From positions 62,001 through 126,000 of the forward strand of contig BLAL01000036.1 in the NCBI GenBank assembly GCA_015698045.1: a DNA stretch of 64,000 bases, read 5' to 3'. Under the pieces are notes generated by a model. It saw nothing but the letters and a program-made list of their open reading frames with translations, made no database searches and was not told the origin of the DNA. Both the position numbers and the translations under genes were made by a program. This stretch comes from Rhizophagus clarus. Its lineage: Eukaryota > Glomeromycota > Glomeromycetes > Glomerales > Glomeraceae. Shown piece by piece: positions 11,408-22,511 of the stretch. How positions within the stretch are numbered: the stretch's first letter is position 1; the number at the start of each line of letters is the position of its first letter.

Positions 11408-14400
11408 TCATGCATTTTTTTTAAATGTATCATCCTTACCTAAGTCCTGCGAAATGCAGTCCAGAGTTAACAGATTATCACATTCAGAAGTAGTGGTCGC
11501 ATAATTCATTTCAAGCTTATTCTTAACCTTATGCATAGTGACCAGGATAATATAGTCCTTCCCATTAAGAGGGATCTTTAGCTCATTTGTATTCCAATCC
11601 ACTGCGCATCCATATTTCTTTAGAAGTTGATTAGAAAATATTAGCGTTGGCTTGTGATAATCCACAACTACAAAATCTTCATGAATGGTGCACCCAGGAG
11701 CTAGAGTAATAGGCAAATTGCAGACAATACCAATAGATTCAATTGGGACAGTAGCTGCACTACTAAGGTCATATTTATAGATTTATCTATTTTGTTCTTA
11801 GTACGATCAACAATGTTTTTCGTTATAATTGGAGGTTCAGCTCCAGAATCTAGAGTCATGGCTGGAATCTTCAAGCGCTTGATTTTGCACTTTATAGTGG
11901 CAACACTGGTTTTTGGCTCCTTCTTCTTGACGAAGTCGATCTCCATAGGATCATCTAAAGACTCCTCTTCCAGACTGGACTCATCCGAATCTTTTGAAGA
12001 TGATGATACATCATTTTGGGATACTATCTTTGCCTCCATAGGAGCCACTATCTGTTTGGACACAATGAGACCAGAATCTTGGAAAAAATGTGGAGGGAAG
12101 ATTAGTTTAAGCTCACTATGAAGAACTTTACAAATAGTTTCCTCTAATGGTATTTCTCTCAGCTTGGCACTAGACATCTTTTTAGAGGATAATTTCTCAG
12201 ATTCACTCTCTTTCTTCACTTTTTTTTTGACTTAGCTATATGAATATTAAGATCACTATCAGAATCGGAAGAATCAGAGGAATTTGTATCAGAGTCAGAA
12301 CTATCGCTAGATGAAGTACTGTCTGAAAAAGAATCTGAATCTGGTTCTATAGTGAGATTGACCTTACTTTTTTTTGATTTCTTACTTTTCCTTTTCTTCT
12401 TTACAGAGCACTTATGAGAAGTGTGTCCAAATCTACCACACTTGGTACATTTCTTAACAGCACTCCTAACAGCAGATTTAATAGCATTTATTGTGGTATT
12501 GTTTAGTATCATACCGGCTATACTGTCAGTAATATCATCAACAGGATCATAATTATAATTATTACTAAGGGCGGAGTTACCTCTCCTTCTTAATAGTTTA
12601 CTTAAAAATCATCTAATAATAAAGTCTTCCCCTCTCTTATTGGCCAATTTTTTACTATTATCTAAAGTCTTAGTTGCTCGAGACATAGTCTCTTGAAAGG
12701 ATTTAGCTATGGCTTGTAAATCAGTATTTTGCTGGGGCTGTGAGGAAGCCATTGTGGGTTTTATCAAGTCCTCGATTTTATTTTTAGTCATCCCACTTCC
12801 TGATCTGTTAGTATCTACGTAAGGATTGGCTGCCAAAAAAACTGGAATAGAAGATGATGCATTCATTTAAGATAATGTATATTTTTCCGCTTCGGCCAGG
12901 GCTTTTGTAATATCATCCTGTGTATCATAAAATTTAGCCATCATTCGAATATTATATTGGTTCATAGGATTTAAGCCACGAATAAATTGCTCTCTTTGCT
13001 ATTCGGGAGTCATTTCAGCTAATTTACCAACCTTTTTGATTCGGGCAGAAAACTGCTCAACTGACATATCACCTTGCATGAGTTGACCAAAAACAGCCAT
13101 TTGTTTTAAGTGTTCAACTGTTGTATAGGCAGTTCTAAACAAGTAAAGGAGTTGACCAAGTTTGATGCTGGGAGTAATTGTAACAGCAGGTAAACCACCA
13201 CTAGCGTTAGGTGCTACTGGTGCATTATTTACAGGTTCGCCACCAGCTATAGACCAGTCTTCATCCCATGTCCCATTCAGAATAATATCAGCACCAGTTG
13301 CGACCCCTGCTCCAATTCTACCAATTTTGGCGGCCGCCTTACCTTGGAATTCTTCTGCAGTATTCAAACCACCAATTTGTTTACCTCCATTTCCGGCGGC
13401 CAAAGTTCTAACTGCAGTTAAATTAGCTACACCTAAATTATCTGAAAGATTATTATATTTCCAATTTTTACCCTTAATACGGCTATTATACTAATTCAGT
13501 GCATCACCTGCAAGGCATGATACTACTAATCCAAATACCTTTTCTCTTCCGGCAGCCTGACCTGCGTCAGGAGCAACATTTATTTGACTAGTTATTATAT
13601 ATCTTTGCATGTCTCTAAGCCAATCTTCTGGATCTTTGCCAGGACGTCCATAAAATATTGGGGGTCTGTATCCTACCATTCCTATTTGTTGTATATTAGG
13701 CGGGTTATTCTGTAATGCAAATATTTGTCCTTGCAAATTTAAAATATTCTGTCATTCTGCTCGAGTCTCATTTTTCCATTTCTCATATCGCTTATAGAGC
13801 CTGTCCTGATTATACTCTAATAAACCTATATCCCCTCTACTTTGCTATAAATGGTGGGCATTTCGCTGATACAGCAGTCGTAAGGCAAAGTTTTCTTGTA
13901 CCAATGCACCTATATGGGCCTGCTTTCTTGCTGTATTATTTATCATCCTATTTACTTGACTTTGGGCATTAGCCCACAACTGCTGAAGATCACCAACAAC
14001 TCTATCCATTGCTCCTTCAGCAAGATCTCTTCACGTAGTAGCAAGATCTCGCTCAGCCTCTATATCATAGCGCCTTCTTTGCTCACAGACTAAATCCTGA
14101 TGTAAATTATTCTCTTTTCGACGTACCTGCCTTGTTGCCCTTTTTATTTGATCTATTAGAATATCCCTGGACATTGTCCTATTTTCTACATAACCATCTA
14201 TAGCATTTGCTAGCTCTGTGATGGTAGCCATTTCTAAGTTAATATTAGGATTATATAAGTCTGAAGAATTCCCTCGTTCAGGCGTATTCTTTCATGATGA
14301 GATGGCTTTGATTCGACATCGTAGTCTATCAACTTGCTCTTCAGATTCTTCCAAACACTTTTCTAGATCAGAGATATATTTTTCCTTATCTCGTACATCC

Positions 14401-14700
14401 TTCTTAGCTTGATATAGCCGACTTTTTAGGCTGGAGATTTCAGATTTTAACTCTACCATCTCCTCTTCTAAAGCATTTTCAAGGCGTTCTATCTCCCTAT
14501 TAAGATTTTGGATTTCTTGTTCACACCAGGATAATCTCTTTCCAACTGATTAATTCGACTTTCATTCTGGCAGTTAAGATCTACCTCTGTTTGCAATTCA
14601 CTATGAAGATGGTAGTTTTTCTCCTCCAGTTTAGCTTTATATTCTTCACATGTTCTTCTCTGCCTTAGATGAGGTCTCCGAAATGCCATTCTTTTTTGTG
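11408..14700 (-). pseudogene. Gag-like / CCHC knuckle / aspartic-protease-like region, fossil
   Basis: Read on the minus strand from 14700 down. A long coiled-coil-rich part comes first (about 14689-13740). Next is a Gag-like part (about 13736-12600) with the retrotransposon-Gag style block PPIFYGRPGKDPEDWLRDMQ and a later LKQMAVFGQLMQGDMSVEQF. A CX2CX4HX4C zinc knuckle (KCTKCGRFGHTSHKC) near 12450 follows, with K-rich and D/S-rich flanks. Last is a retropepsin-type DSGAEPPIIT motif near 11840. This order is that of Gag plus protease in LTR-type elements, but no reverse transcriptase was recognised beside it. It is broken in several places. It may be native to the virus-like element or a separate insertion; no LTRs were seen. 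Confidence 0.55.
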
Positions 14701-14717
14701 ATTATAAAAGAGAATAG

Positions 14718-15680
14718 GAATGAGCCAACCACAAATCTTGATAGATCCCAATGAGGCTTAGAGGATTGAAAAAAATATCATATTGCGTGAAATATATTAT
14801 CGCCTAACTGGTTATCATCCCAACTCCAAATCATTAAGAGATGCATGTAAAAAAGAGGGCCATCAATTCTGCCTAAGTGAATGCAAAAATTTTTTAGAAG
14901 ATCAAGAGTCATACTAAACTAATAAAACCTCTCTGAAATACATTTTTAGAGTCAGTTATGGGCGAATAATACACCCAAATTGTGTACACCAGTGCGATAT
15001 ACTTTTTTTTACTTATGATCACTATAAAGGTAAAAAATATAAAGCACTACTTAACATTATAGATTGCACCTTCCAATATAAAGCTTCTGTTCCACTCACA
15101 TTGAAGAATAGCTCAGAAGTTGCTAAGGCATTTAGGAAAGTATATGGTGATCAAAACAATCCATTGACATGGCCGAAGCTCCTACAACGTGATAATGAAA
15201 GAAAATGGATGGGAGAGACTTCCCGTCTAATGCAAGATCATGATGTTACAATTCAGGTGATTGGCCCATATAGCTACTGTGAAACTGCAATTGTAGAGCA
15301 TTTCAACCAGATGCTCTCGAAAATTCTATATAAGATCCAATATGCTGTTGAGTCTATATCATCCGATTCTGGATTAATGAGAGCATAGGTTAGGTATTTA
15401 CCAGAAGCTATTGATTATCTGAATAACTAACCCACACGCCTTATTCGAGAGCCAGGGTCAAAAAAGTGGGGACTTAAACCAGTGAAAGCCATTGCTTTAG
15501 AGCGAGTCGAATCTAGACTATCTACGAAATATAAGTGTCCAGTTAGAAAAGATAAAATAAAATTAAAGAAAGAAGATACCGTCTGCTATCTACTTGCCAA
15601 TGCAGAATGGGAGAGTAGAATGGAAAATCAGAGGAGGGCTACAGATCCCACTTTTTCGCCTTTTATTCATAAAATCTGAA
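14718..15680 (+). pseudogene. Polinton-type rve integrase (fossil)
   Basis: A retroviral-type integrase, the enzyme that inserts the element into host DNA. The RNase H-fold core is recognisable: first acidic block IIDCTFQYKASVPLTLKNS near 15060-15110, second in LLQRDNERKWMGE near 15180-15220, third in CETAIVEHFNQML near 15280-15320. Downstream (15480-15680) is a basic, chromodomain-like or SH3-like C-terminal part. Upstream at about 14800-14930 is a Cys/His-containing N-terminal segment. Style and order match integrases of Polintons rather than those of Gypsy elements. Broken; part of the fossil. Confidence 0.7.
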
Positions 15681-15682
15681 AA

Positions 15683-16375
15683 GTGATTGTTGTAAAGAAT
15701 GAACCAGTTTTATATTATCTTAATGGAGAATTTGTGCCATCTTGTGGATTTGTACGAGAAGAGCTCATGTTAATAGCTGATCCAAAAAGGGTTAGTCGTC
15801 CACCTCAAAGTATATTGTCTGTACATATTGCATATGTTTCTCCTATCAACAACAAGATAGCTCAGGCTGAAGAATATGCCAAGAAGCATGGTGGTCAATG
15901 CCTTGAAAAAACTGGGCAAATAAATGATCATGATATTTATCTTTGGTCTTGTGAGAATGGTGTGCATCAGTGGGAATATCCACCAAAATATATCATGAAA
16001 AAATTCGAATGGTGTCCGCTATACCACCATAGAAGTGATGAGTGCCGATGCTGATACATTTTTGAGGATCTGCTAGGCAAAAAATTCCCACCACGTAGGC
16101 CAAATTTTTTGGATAGACTACACTTGGATGGATATAATGAGGAATTGCGTCTTGCATTCGAATACCAGGGTACTCAACACTATCACCACAATAGCTTCTA
16201 CTACCGGGATAATGAAAATCTAAAATCGCAAAATATGCGTGATCAGAAGAAGCGGGATATATGCAAGGATCAAGGTATATGCCTTATTGAAATACCTCAT
16301 ACAGCGGATTTATATCTGTATATTAGACATACTCTAATTGAGAAAGGGCTCTTGAATAGTTCTTCCAATTAGGTC
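15683..16375 (+). pseudogene. Zinc-ribbon plus nuclease-like protein of the virus-like element
   Basis: Follows the integrase. The first part (15830-16054) has paired Cys motifs of a Zn-ribbon type: [36 protein letters not shown]. The second (16060-16372) reads [11 protein letters not shown] around 16158-16190, then [20 protein letters not shown]. The spaced E-x-Q-G-x-Q-H and K-x-R-D-x2-C patterns resemble Vsr/PD-(D/E)XK-type nucleases found beside Zn-ribbons in large DNA viruses. Function is inferred by pattern only. Its position between integrase and ATPase suggests it belongs to the element. Broken. Confidence 0.45.
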
Positions 16376-16470
16376 AGAGAGTATTATTTTCTTGGCATTT
16401 TTCTGAGACCGCGTAGTTCTGCAAATTTGCAAGATTATTTTAGAATACCATTATTAATAGTTAGCTTAGC

Positions 16471-17250
16471 ATGAAAATAAAAAAACTTGAGCCAGTTGAT
16501 AGGCTTATATACCATATTAATGAGATTAAAGATGCCCAAAAATTTTGCGGACATTCAAGTGCTCCCCAATGGCCTTTCACACTTCTAATCACTAGCCGTA
16601 CTAATTTAGAAAAAACTAATGAGATTCTTAATCTCATGCTTAGGAATAAACTTTATCGAATGTTTAATGAGAAGAAGGAAGGGGGTGCATTATATCAAGA
16701 ATGATGATTTGCTCCTGATCGGCCACAATCTTAAAGAGCCAAAATATATGTATCTCAAATCGGCATATCAGATAATTGCAAATAGTCTAAAGCCTTATCG
16801 TGAAAATATTACATTCTGAGCTTTGAAGCCAGATAAAATCCCTAAAGTGGATTCGTTTTCTCCAGATAGAGGTACAGTAGCCATATTTGAAGATGTATGC
16901 GCTGACCCAAAAAAAGTGCAAGAGAAAATTATTCCTTATTTCATCGAAGAATGCCACTATAACATCAGTTCGATATATGTATCCCAGAGTTACTTTGACT
17001 GTCTGAAGATAATACAAAAAAATCTCATACACGTCTGCCTATTCAATGGGTCATGCACTGTGGACGAGCTTAGCAGAATCATGCGTCAATATGCTAATGA
17101 TTGGTGTAGTGTAATTAAGTCTATTGATAAGACATTATGTGAACATAAATTCATTGTTTTTGATTTAACAGTACCCCGCGAACACCCACATAGGATACGT
17201 CTTAGTTGGGACCAAATTCTCACTAATGAGAAGAATTCAACTTCATAGAT
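16471..17250 (+). pseudogene. FtsK/A32-type genome-packaging ATPase (fossil)
   Basis: Packaging ATPases of Polintons and large DNA viruses push DNA into the capsid. Here a hydrophobic strand followed by a loop and helix ([18 protein letters not shown]) lies near 16570-16640. A Walker B-like strand, [10 protein letters not shown], is near 16872-16900. The sensor-type [19 protein letters not shown] near 16965-17025 precedes [20 protein letters not shown]. The Y-V-S-Q-S-Y-F block is the most diagnostic part. Downstream is a short hydrophilic tail. Broken; its identity supports calling the whole element Polinton-like. Confidence 0.65.
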
Positions 17251-17830
17251 GCCAACTCTTTTTCCGCCTCCAGCAGTTGCATCTTCAGATCTTTGATCTC
17301 ATAGCACATTTTCTTATTTGCAGTAACCCGCTCTCTATAATCCTTTTCTATGTCTTGCATAAATTTCCTAAAGGTTCGTCTATTATAATCGAGCAGGAAG
17401 TGGGATAGCACTTTAAGCTCATTCACTACCTGGCGATTATTCTCTTCCTCATAATCATAGGCTATTTCTTCGGTCTGGACTCCACTATCTACAACATGTA
17501 TAGTCGGTAATGCTGGGGATATATTATATTCTGGCCAGTTTCAAGAATGTAATACTTTTTCCTGAGCTATAGTTTTACGTTTCTTCCTATTTAACGAATT
17601 CTCATAAACCTCTAATATGTGTCTCAAATAAGATTCAATTCGTTCAGACTTTCTGAAAATAGATTCTAATGGAACAGGATCTTTAGAATGGTATAAAAGT
17701 CTCTCACACGTCCTCTTAACAAGACTTTCAGGTAGTCTATCAATAATATGTTTATAATCAGAATGAAACATTTTATTAGGTATAGTTTTGCGCAAAAAAA
17801 AGTTTGCATGCAAAATAATCCATAGCATAT
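17223..17830 (-). pseudogene. Coiled-coil protein region of the virus-like element
   Basis: Minus-strand segments at 17828-17541 and 17426-17223. The first contains YKHIIDRLPESLVKRTCERL and a helical segment ending in a K/R cluster (NRKKRKTI). The second is a heptad-rich coiled coil ([20 protein letters not shown]). Its tail overlaps the end of the ATPase region on the other strand by about 28 nt, the compact convergent layout usual in viral DNA. Function unknown. Confidence 0.4.
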
Positions 17831-17926
17831 AGCACTATAGATTTACGTGCCTATATCATGAATTGCATCACATCTGATAGGAGATTGGTTAGGCTCCTGA
17901 AGGATGGTCACCAGACTAGTCACGGG

Positions 17927-18190
17927 TCAGGTAAGTAATTTTTGTGATACTGATAGCAAATTTTTTATTAGTTCATTCTGTGTTTGCTTATCTTTTAATT
18001 TTGCAATTCTGGCCTTAAGCTCAATATTCTCAACTTTAATTTTATCATTCTCAGCTTTAATTTTATTGTTCTCAGCCTTAATTTTATCATTCTCAGCCGA
18101 GAACCTGGCAATAGAACTTCTCAATAAATTGGTTTCCTCTATTTCAGATTGCATGCTAGCGTAATGTAGTATTAGTATGACAATATTCAA
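17927..18190 (-). CDS. Short coiled-coil protein with tandem heptads (virus-like element)
   Basis: An 87-residue frame. A short hydrophobic N-terminus (MNIVILILHYA) precedes four near-identical copies of a 7-residue KIKAEN(N/D) repeat at about residues 36-63, then KLKDKQTQNELIKNLLSVSQ. A clear parallel coiled coil. Similar asparagine- and lysine-rich heptads are common in small proteins of viral elements. No specific function recognised. Confidence 0.4.
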   Translation of the reverse strand: MNIVILILHYASMQSEIEETNLLRSSIARFSAENDKIKAENNKIKAENDKIKVENIELKARIAKLKDKQTQNELIKNLLSVSQKLLT

Positions 18191-18279
18191 AAGTAAAATA
18201 GACCACCAGGGTTAGCTTTATTATATATTATAGGAATAATAGTACATCTATGGACAAAGATGCTAAAGCTAAAGAATTA

Positions 18280-19102
18280 TCTCATCTATAATTTCGCAGT
18301 ACTGGTCAGTAGTATCCCAAAACCTAGCGTTCATCCGAACATTTTTAAAGTCCCTATCATGCCAAAAATGGATGACATTTAACCCCTTCTCTTGGAGCTT
18401 CTCAGATGGCCAATACGGATTAGTTACAACATAATCTTTACGGAAAAAATGTACGATCCAGATCTCTTAGGGATGGAGTTGCTTTTCATACTTAAATACT
18501 TGTTCGAAATGGCCTTCTAGTTTCGGAATTGATGCTGTCACCAATAATTCAAGAAGACCTTTTAGATGGGGACTATCGGGCTTCTTTATAGTTAGATCGC
18601 AATAGAGGTGATGGTAGTCCTCATCATCACTCTTGCAATTTAGAGCACTTAGAAAAGCACGCCTCTGTCTAATGCGCCTAATCCTTCTGCTGACATTTTC
18701 TAACCATAAAGCATAACTATATAGTTTTTCTTCAGCATAAATGCCAAAATTTTCTAGGATATAGTTATTATCAATTATACTAGTGTATGGTCCTCTGCGC
18801 CTGAATTTACCAAATTGATTTATCTGCAAATCATATTGATGGAAGCTCATCCACTTGTCCAATGGGACTCGCTGTTTCATTTCCATATATTTTTTGAAAT
18901 TTAGTTTACAAAACCTATTTCCGGTACAGGCAGTGGCCCAATGTTGATACATACCCCAATGTGTTCCATTAAAGCTAATAATGTCTCTGAATTTCTCAGT
19001 TATGAACTTACCCTCCAATGCGTTATAAACACATCTCACACCAACTGACAAGTGTTCTATTCCCAGATATATAAGTTCATTGCATGAGTAACAGATAGCC
19101 AT
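18280..19102 (-). pseudogene. Unrecognised protein of the virus-like element
   Basis: The longest frame runs 19102-18467, 211 residues. It starts MAICYSCNELIYLGIEHLS, has a CxxC-like YSCNELIYLG start, a W/H-rich segment (NGTHWGMYQHWATACTGNRF) near residues 45-64, and an arginine-rich helix (RRIRRIRQRRAF) near 140-150. Coding-like sequence continues below 18467 to about 18283. It ends the element on the right. I do not recognise the family; a structural or DNA-binding role would fit but is a guess. Confidence 0.4.
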
Positions 19103-19429
19103 TCCACAAAATGGATAGATTTTTTGTCCATCAACAAGATGTGAAGGATTGTAGTAGTTAACTTATGTAAGTCAAATAAATAAATCACATTATTTTACAT
19201 AATGTAACAATACCTTGCAAAGTATTGTAAAGGTATTTTTATATTATTGTGAAGTTGCATTATCTATTCCATAAAGATGTTAACCGTAACTGTAATTATA
19301 AGATATAGTGTTGTAAGTAATAGGTTGCAACCTAGTGTCTTCAGAGTGCAAAAGTTATAATGCCGTAATTGTGCTGTAATGTTGTAATTATACCGTAATT
19401 ATGATTGGCTTATTTTAATGAGATCATTA

Positions 19430-19812
19430 ATAAAATCGCAGATTTTTTTTATTAACAAAATCGCGGCTCTTTTTTTATTAACAAATTATTTCATTAACAA
19501 AATCGCAATCGCAGCTTTTTTTTATTAATAAAATCACAGCTTATTTTTTATTAATAAAATCACAGCTTATTTTTTATTAATAAAATCGCGGCTTTTTTTA
19601 TTAATAAAATTGCGACTTATTTTTATTAATAAAATCGTGGCTTTTTTCATTAATAAAATTGCAGCTTATTTTTTATTAATAAAATCGCGGCTTTTTTTTA
19701 TTAATAAAATCGCAGCTTTTTTTATTAATAAAATCGCAGCTTTTTTTATTAATAAAATCGCAGCTTTTTTTATTAATAAAATTATGGCTTTTTTTATTAA
19801 TTTGTATTAAAA
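19430..19812. repeat. Tandem array, unit ATTAATAAAATCGC(A/G)GCTTTTTTT
   Basis: About 13 units of roughly 24-30 bp, each a TTTATTAA(T/C)AAAATCGC(G/A)GCT core followed by a T-run of variable length. Open frames over it on both strands (repeating FINKIAAF or KKSCDFIN) are products of the repeat, not genes. Confidence 0.85.
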
Positions 19813-20094
19813 AAATGTTAACCATTTTATTATTACTAATACAAATTAAAAAAACATTAAATGTTTTTAACATTTTTTTTTATTAATAAGAATTAAAAAA
19901 TGTTATCACATTAATACTATATATACCAAAACTATGTCGCGGCACTATGTAGGGAGGTTTAACTTTTAGCATTGGGCCAAATGACTTTTGGCAGGCAACC
20001 TTAGGCAGCATTAAGGCATTACAGCCTAATTACGACATTACAGCCCAATTATGACATTATGACCTAATTACGGTATTACGAAAAGTATCATAAC

Positions 20095-21815
20095 TAGGGT
20101 TCTGCACGGATCAGATCAGATCAGATTTTATCAGATTTAAATCTGATCTGACGGATCCGGATCTATCAATTTCAAATCCGGATCCGAGATTCGGATATAT
20201 ATTTGAAATCTGAATCCGATCCACAGACCCAAATTTAAAATCCGGATCTGATTTGAGTTTAATCCAAATCTGATCTGAATCTGATTCGAATCTGACCAAA
20301 TTCAGATTTAAAATAAATGATTTTAACGTTTTTTTTAAAAATCGTTTTAATAAAAAAAATGATAATTACCGTTTTTTTAAAATCGTTTATTAAAAAAAAA
20401 ATGATTTTACGTTTTTTTTTAAAAAATCGTTCCAATGAAAGAAACAACGATTTTACATTTTTTTTTAAAATCGTTTTGATGAAAAACAATTTTACGTTTT
20501 TTTTTAAAATCGTTTTGATGAAAAACAATTTTACGTTTTTTTTTAAAATCGTTTTGATGAAAAACAATTTTACGTTTTTTTTAAATCGTTTTAATTAATG
20601 AAAAAAAAACGATTTTTAACATTTTTTTTAAAAAAGTCGTTTTAATGAAAAATGATTTTACATTTTTTTTTAAAAATCGTTTTAATGGAAAGGAAAAAAA
20701 CGATTTTTAACGATTTTTTTTTAAAAAAATTGTTTAAAAAAATCGTTTAATCAATCAAAAAACGATTTTTAACTTTTTTTTTAAAAATCGTTTTGATGAA
20801 AAATGATTTTACGTTTTTTTTTAAATCGTTTTATTAATGAAAAAAATGATTTTTAACGTTGTTTTTAAAAAAATCGTTTTAATGAAAAACGATTTTAACG
20901 TTTTTTTTTAAAAATCGTTTTGATGAAAAATGATTTTACGTTTTTTTTTAAATCGTTTTATTAATGAAAAAAATGATTTTTAACGTTGTTTTTAAAAAAA
21001 TCGTTTTAATGAAAAACGATTTTAACGTTTTTTTTTAAACATCGTTTTAATGAAAAAATGATTTTTAACTTTTTTTTTAAATCGTTTTAATAAAAAAGAA
21101 CAATTTTACGCTTTTTTAAAATCATTTTAATAAAAAAACGAATTTTAATATTTTTTTTAAAAATTGTTTAATAAAAAAACGATTTTAACGTTTCTTTTAA
21201 AAATCGTTTTAATAAATAAAAAATGATTTTAACGTTTCTTTTAAAAATCGTTTTAATAAATAAAAAATGATTTTAACGTTTCTTTTAAAAATCGTTTTAA
21301 TAAATAAGAAACGATTTTAACGTTTCTTTTAAAAATTGTTTTAATAAATAAGAAACGATTTTAACGTTTCTTTTAAAAATCGTTTAATAAAATAAAATGA
21401 TTTAACATTTTTTCTAAATCGTTTATTTAAAAAACAATTTAGTGTTTTTTCTATTAAAAAACAGGCTTATTCAAAAAAAATGCCAATTTCGGCATTTTTT
21501 TTCATAAAGTAATGCGAAATAACGCCATTTTGGCGTGTTTAATAGGTTGCGGTTCTGTTCTGGTATTTTCTTTTATTTTATAAATAAAAACGCCTTGGAT
21601 GAACGGATCTTATGATCCGATCCAGATCTGGCGGATCTAATCTGGATTCAATTCGACGGATCCGGATTATACAATTTCAAATCCGAATCTGAACTTTGGA
21701 TTCAAATTTGGAATTCGAATCTGATCCGCGGATTATAATATTATAATCTGATCCGGATCCGACCGGATCAGATCCAGATCGGATCTAATCGGATCAGATT
21801 TTTTGCGAAACCCTA
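20095..21815. mobile_element. hAT-like non-autonomous element with 8-bp TSD and GATC-rich ends
   Basis: ATCATAAC at 20087-20094 is repeated exactly at 21816-21823. The element begins TAGGGTTCTGCA and ends TGCGAAACCCTA, imperfect inverted termini. Eight-bp duplications with TAGGG-type ends are the hAT pattern. Both subterminal regions (20103-20310 and 21600-21802) are packed with GATC, GGATCC and GATCTGA-type words in direct and inverted order. The centre is the 20316-21440 array. There is no coding sequence, so mobility would need a transposase in trans. Confidence 0.8.
20316..21440. repeat. Palindromic tandem array (AAACGATTTT..AAAATCGTTT)
   Basis: About 20 or more units of roughly 40-55 bp alternating AACGATTTTAACGTTTTTTT and TTTAAAAATCGTTTTAATGA. 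Each neighbouring pair can pair as a hairpin. Frames reading FFIKTILKKNVK on one strand come from the repeat. It forms the core of the nested hAT-like element. Confidence 0.85.
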
Positions 21816-22059
21816 ATCATAACTGTAATGCCGTATGTTGTAATATTACGGCATCGTCTAATCAATTACGGCTAACATCTTTACTATTCCATTTGGTTTA
21901 TCTGGTGTAACACCTTAAAGTTATAGTAAAGGTAATCTTATAATTTACATTAATGCAACATAAAAGTAATATAAAGATACTTATACAATACCTTAAGGAT
22001 TAAAATATCGTAATGTAGTCATTATTATATTATTTAAGTAATATCACAATATCATCCCT

Positions 22060-22505
22060 ATACTTTGGAAAATTCAAGGGTTTCAGTAAAGATTGCAAAA
22101 TTTTTTTATAAGCAATTTAATATAAAAAATAGCTCACAACATTTTTTTGTAAAATTTGTAAAAAACATTGTGAAATGTTTTTTATATATGCAATTTAATA
22201 TAAAAATAACATTTCACAATGTTATTTTTTCATTTAATTTGAAAATATTATGAAATGTTTTTTATGAATAATTTAATATAAAAAAATATTTCACAACATT
22301 TTTTTGTAAAATTAATAAAAAAATGTTGCAAAATGTTTTTTACAGATAATTTAATTGAAAAAAACATTTCAAAATATTTTTTTTTTGAAAAACTTGCAAA
22401 ATGTTTTTATAAAACAATTTAATATAAAAAAAGTTTCATAAGATAAAAAAATTGTTTTACAACATTTTTTTGCTAACTTAATAAAAAAACAGTGCAAAAC
22501 AATTT
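22060..22505. repeat. Imperfect palindromic array (AACATTTCACAACATTTTTTT)
   Basis: Repeated AAAACATTTCACAA(T/C)(G/A)TT and its inverse GTTGTGAAATGTTTT, separated by AATTTAATATAAAAAA linkers, about 60-70 bp apart. No coding signal. Confidence 0.7.
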
Positions 22506-22511
22506 TTACTA

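Larger units (their letters stand above)
6421..19110. mobile_element. Polinton-like (virus-like) element, fossil
   Basis: About 12.7 kb of genes typical of Polintons/Mavericks and related DNA viruses: a family B DNA polymerase, a retroviral-type (rve) integrase, an FtsK/A32-type packaging ATPase, coiled-coil and membrane-anchored small proteins, plus a minus-strand Gag/CCHC/aspartic-protease-like region. Its base composition is less AT-extreme than its flanks. It is broken, with roughly a dozen or more interruptions across its genes, so it is old, although the domains remain readable. I found no convincing terminal inverted repeats or 6-bp target duplication, so both ends are approximate. It could alternatively be a piece of a larger integrated virus related to Polintons. 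Confidence 0.72.
19155..22045. mobile_element. Non-autonomous inverted-repeat element built of arrays
   Basis: Left segment 19155-19285 and the reverse complement of about 21870-22045 share interrupted similarity: AGTATTGTAAAGGTAT, TTTATATTA, GTTGCATTA and AAAGATGTTA(A/G)CCGTAA appear in the same order in both. The ends are approximate and no target duplication was found. Inside are, in order, an AATCGC(A/G)GC(T)n array, short CCTAATTACGACATTA-type repeats at 20010-20080, a nested hAT-like insertion, and TAATTACGGCAT-type sequence. No coding sequence. It directly abuts the right end of the virus-like fossil. Confidence 0.5.

Noticed and set aside
19610-20598. Frames with repeating FINKIAAF or FFIKTILKKNVK peptides
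   Set aside because: Translations of AT-rich tandem arrays; present on both strands.
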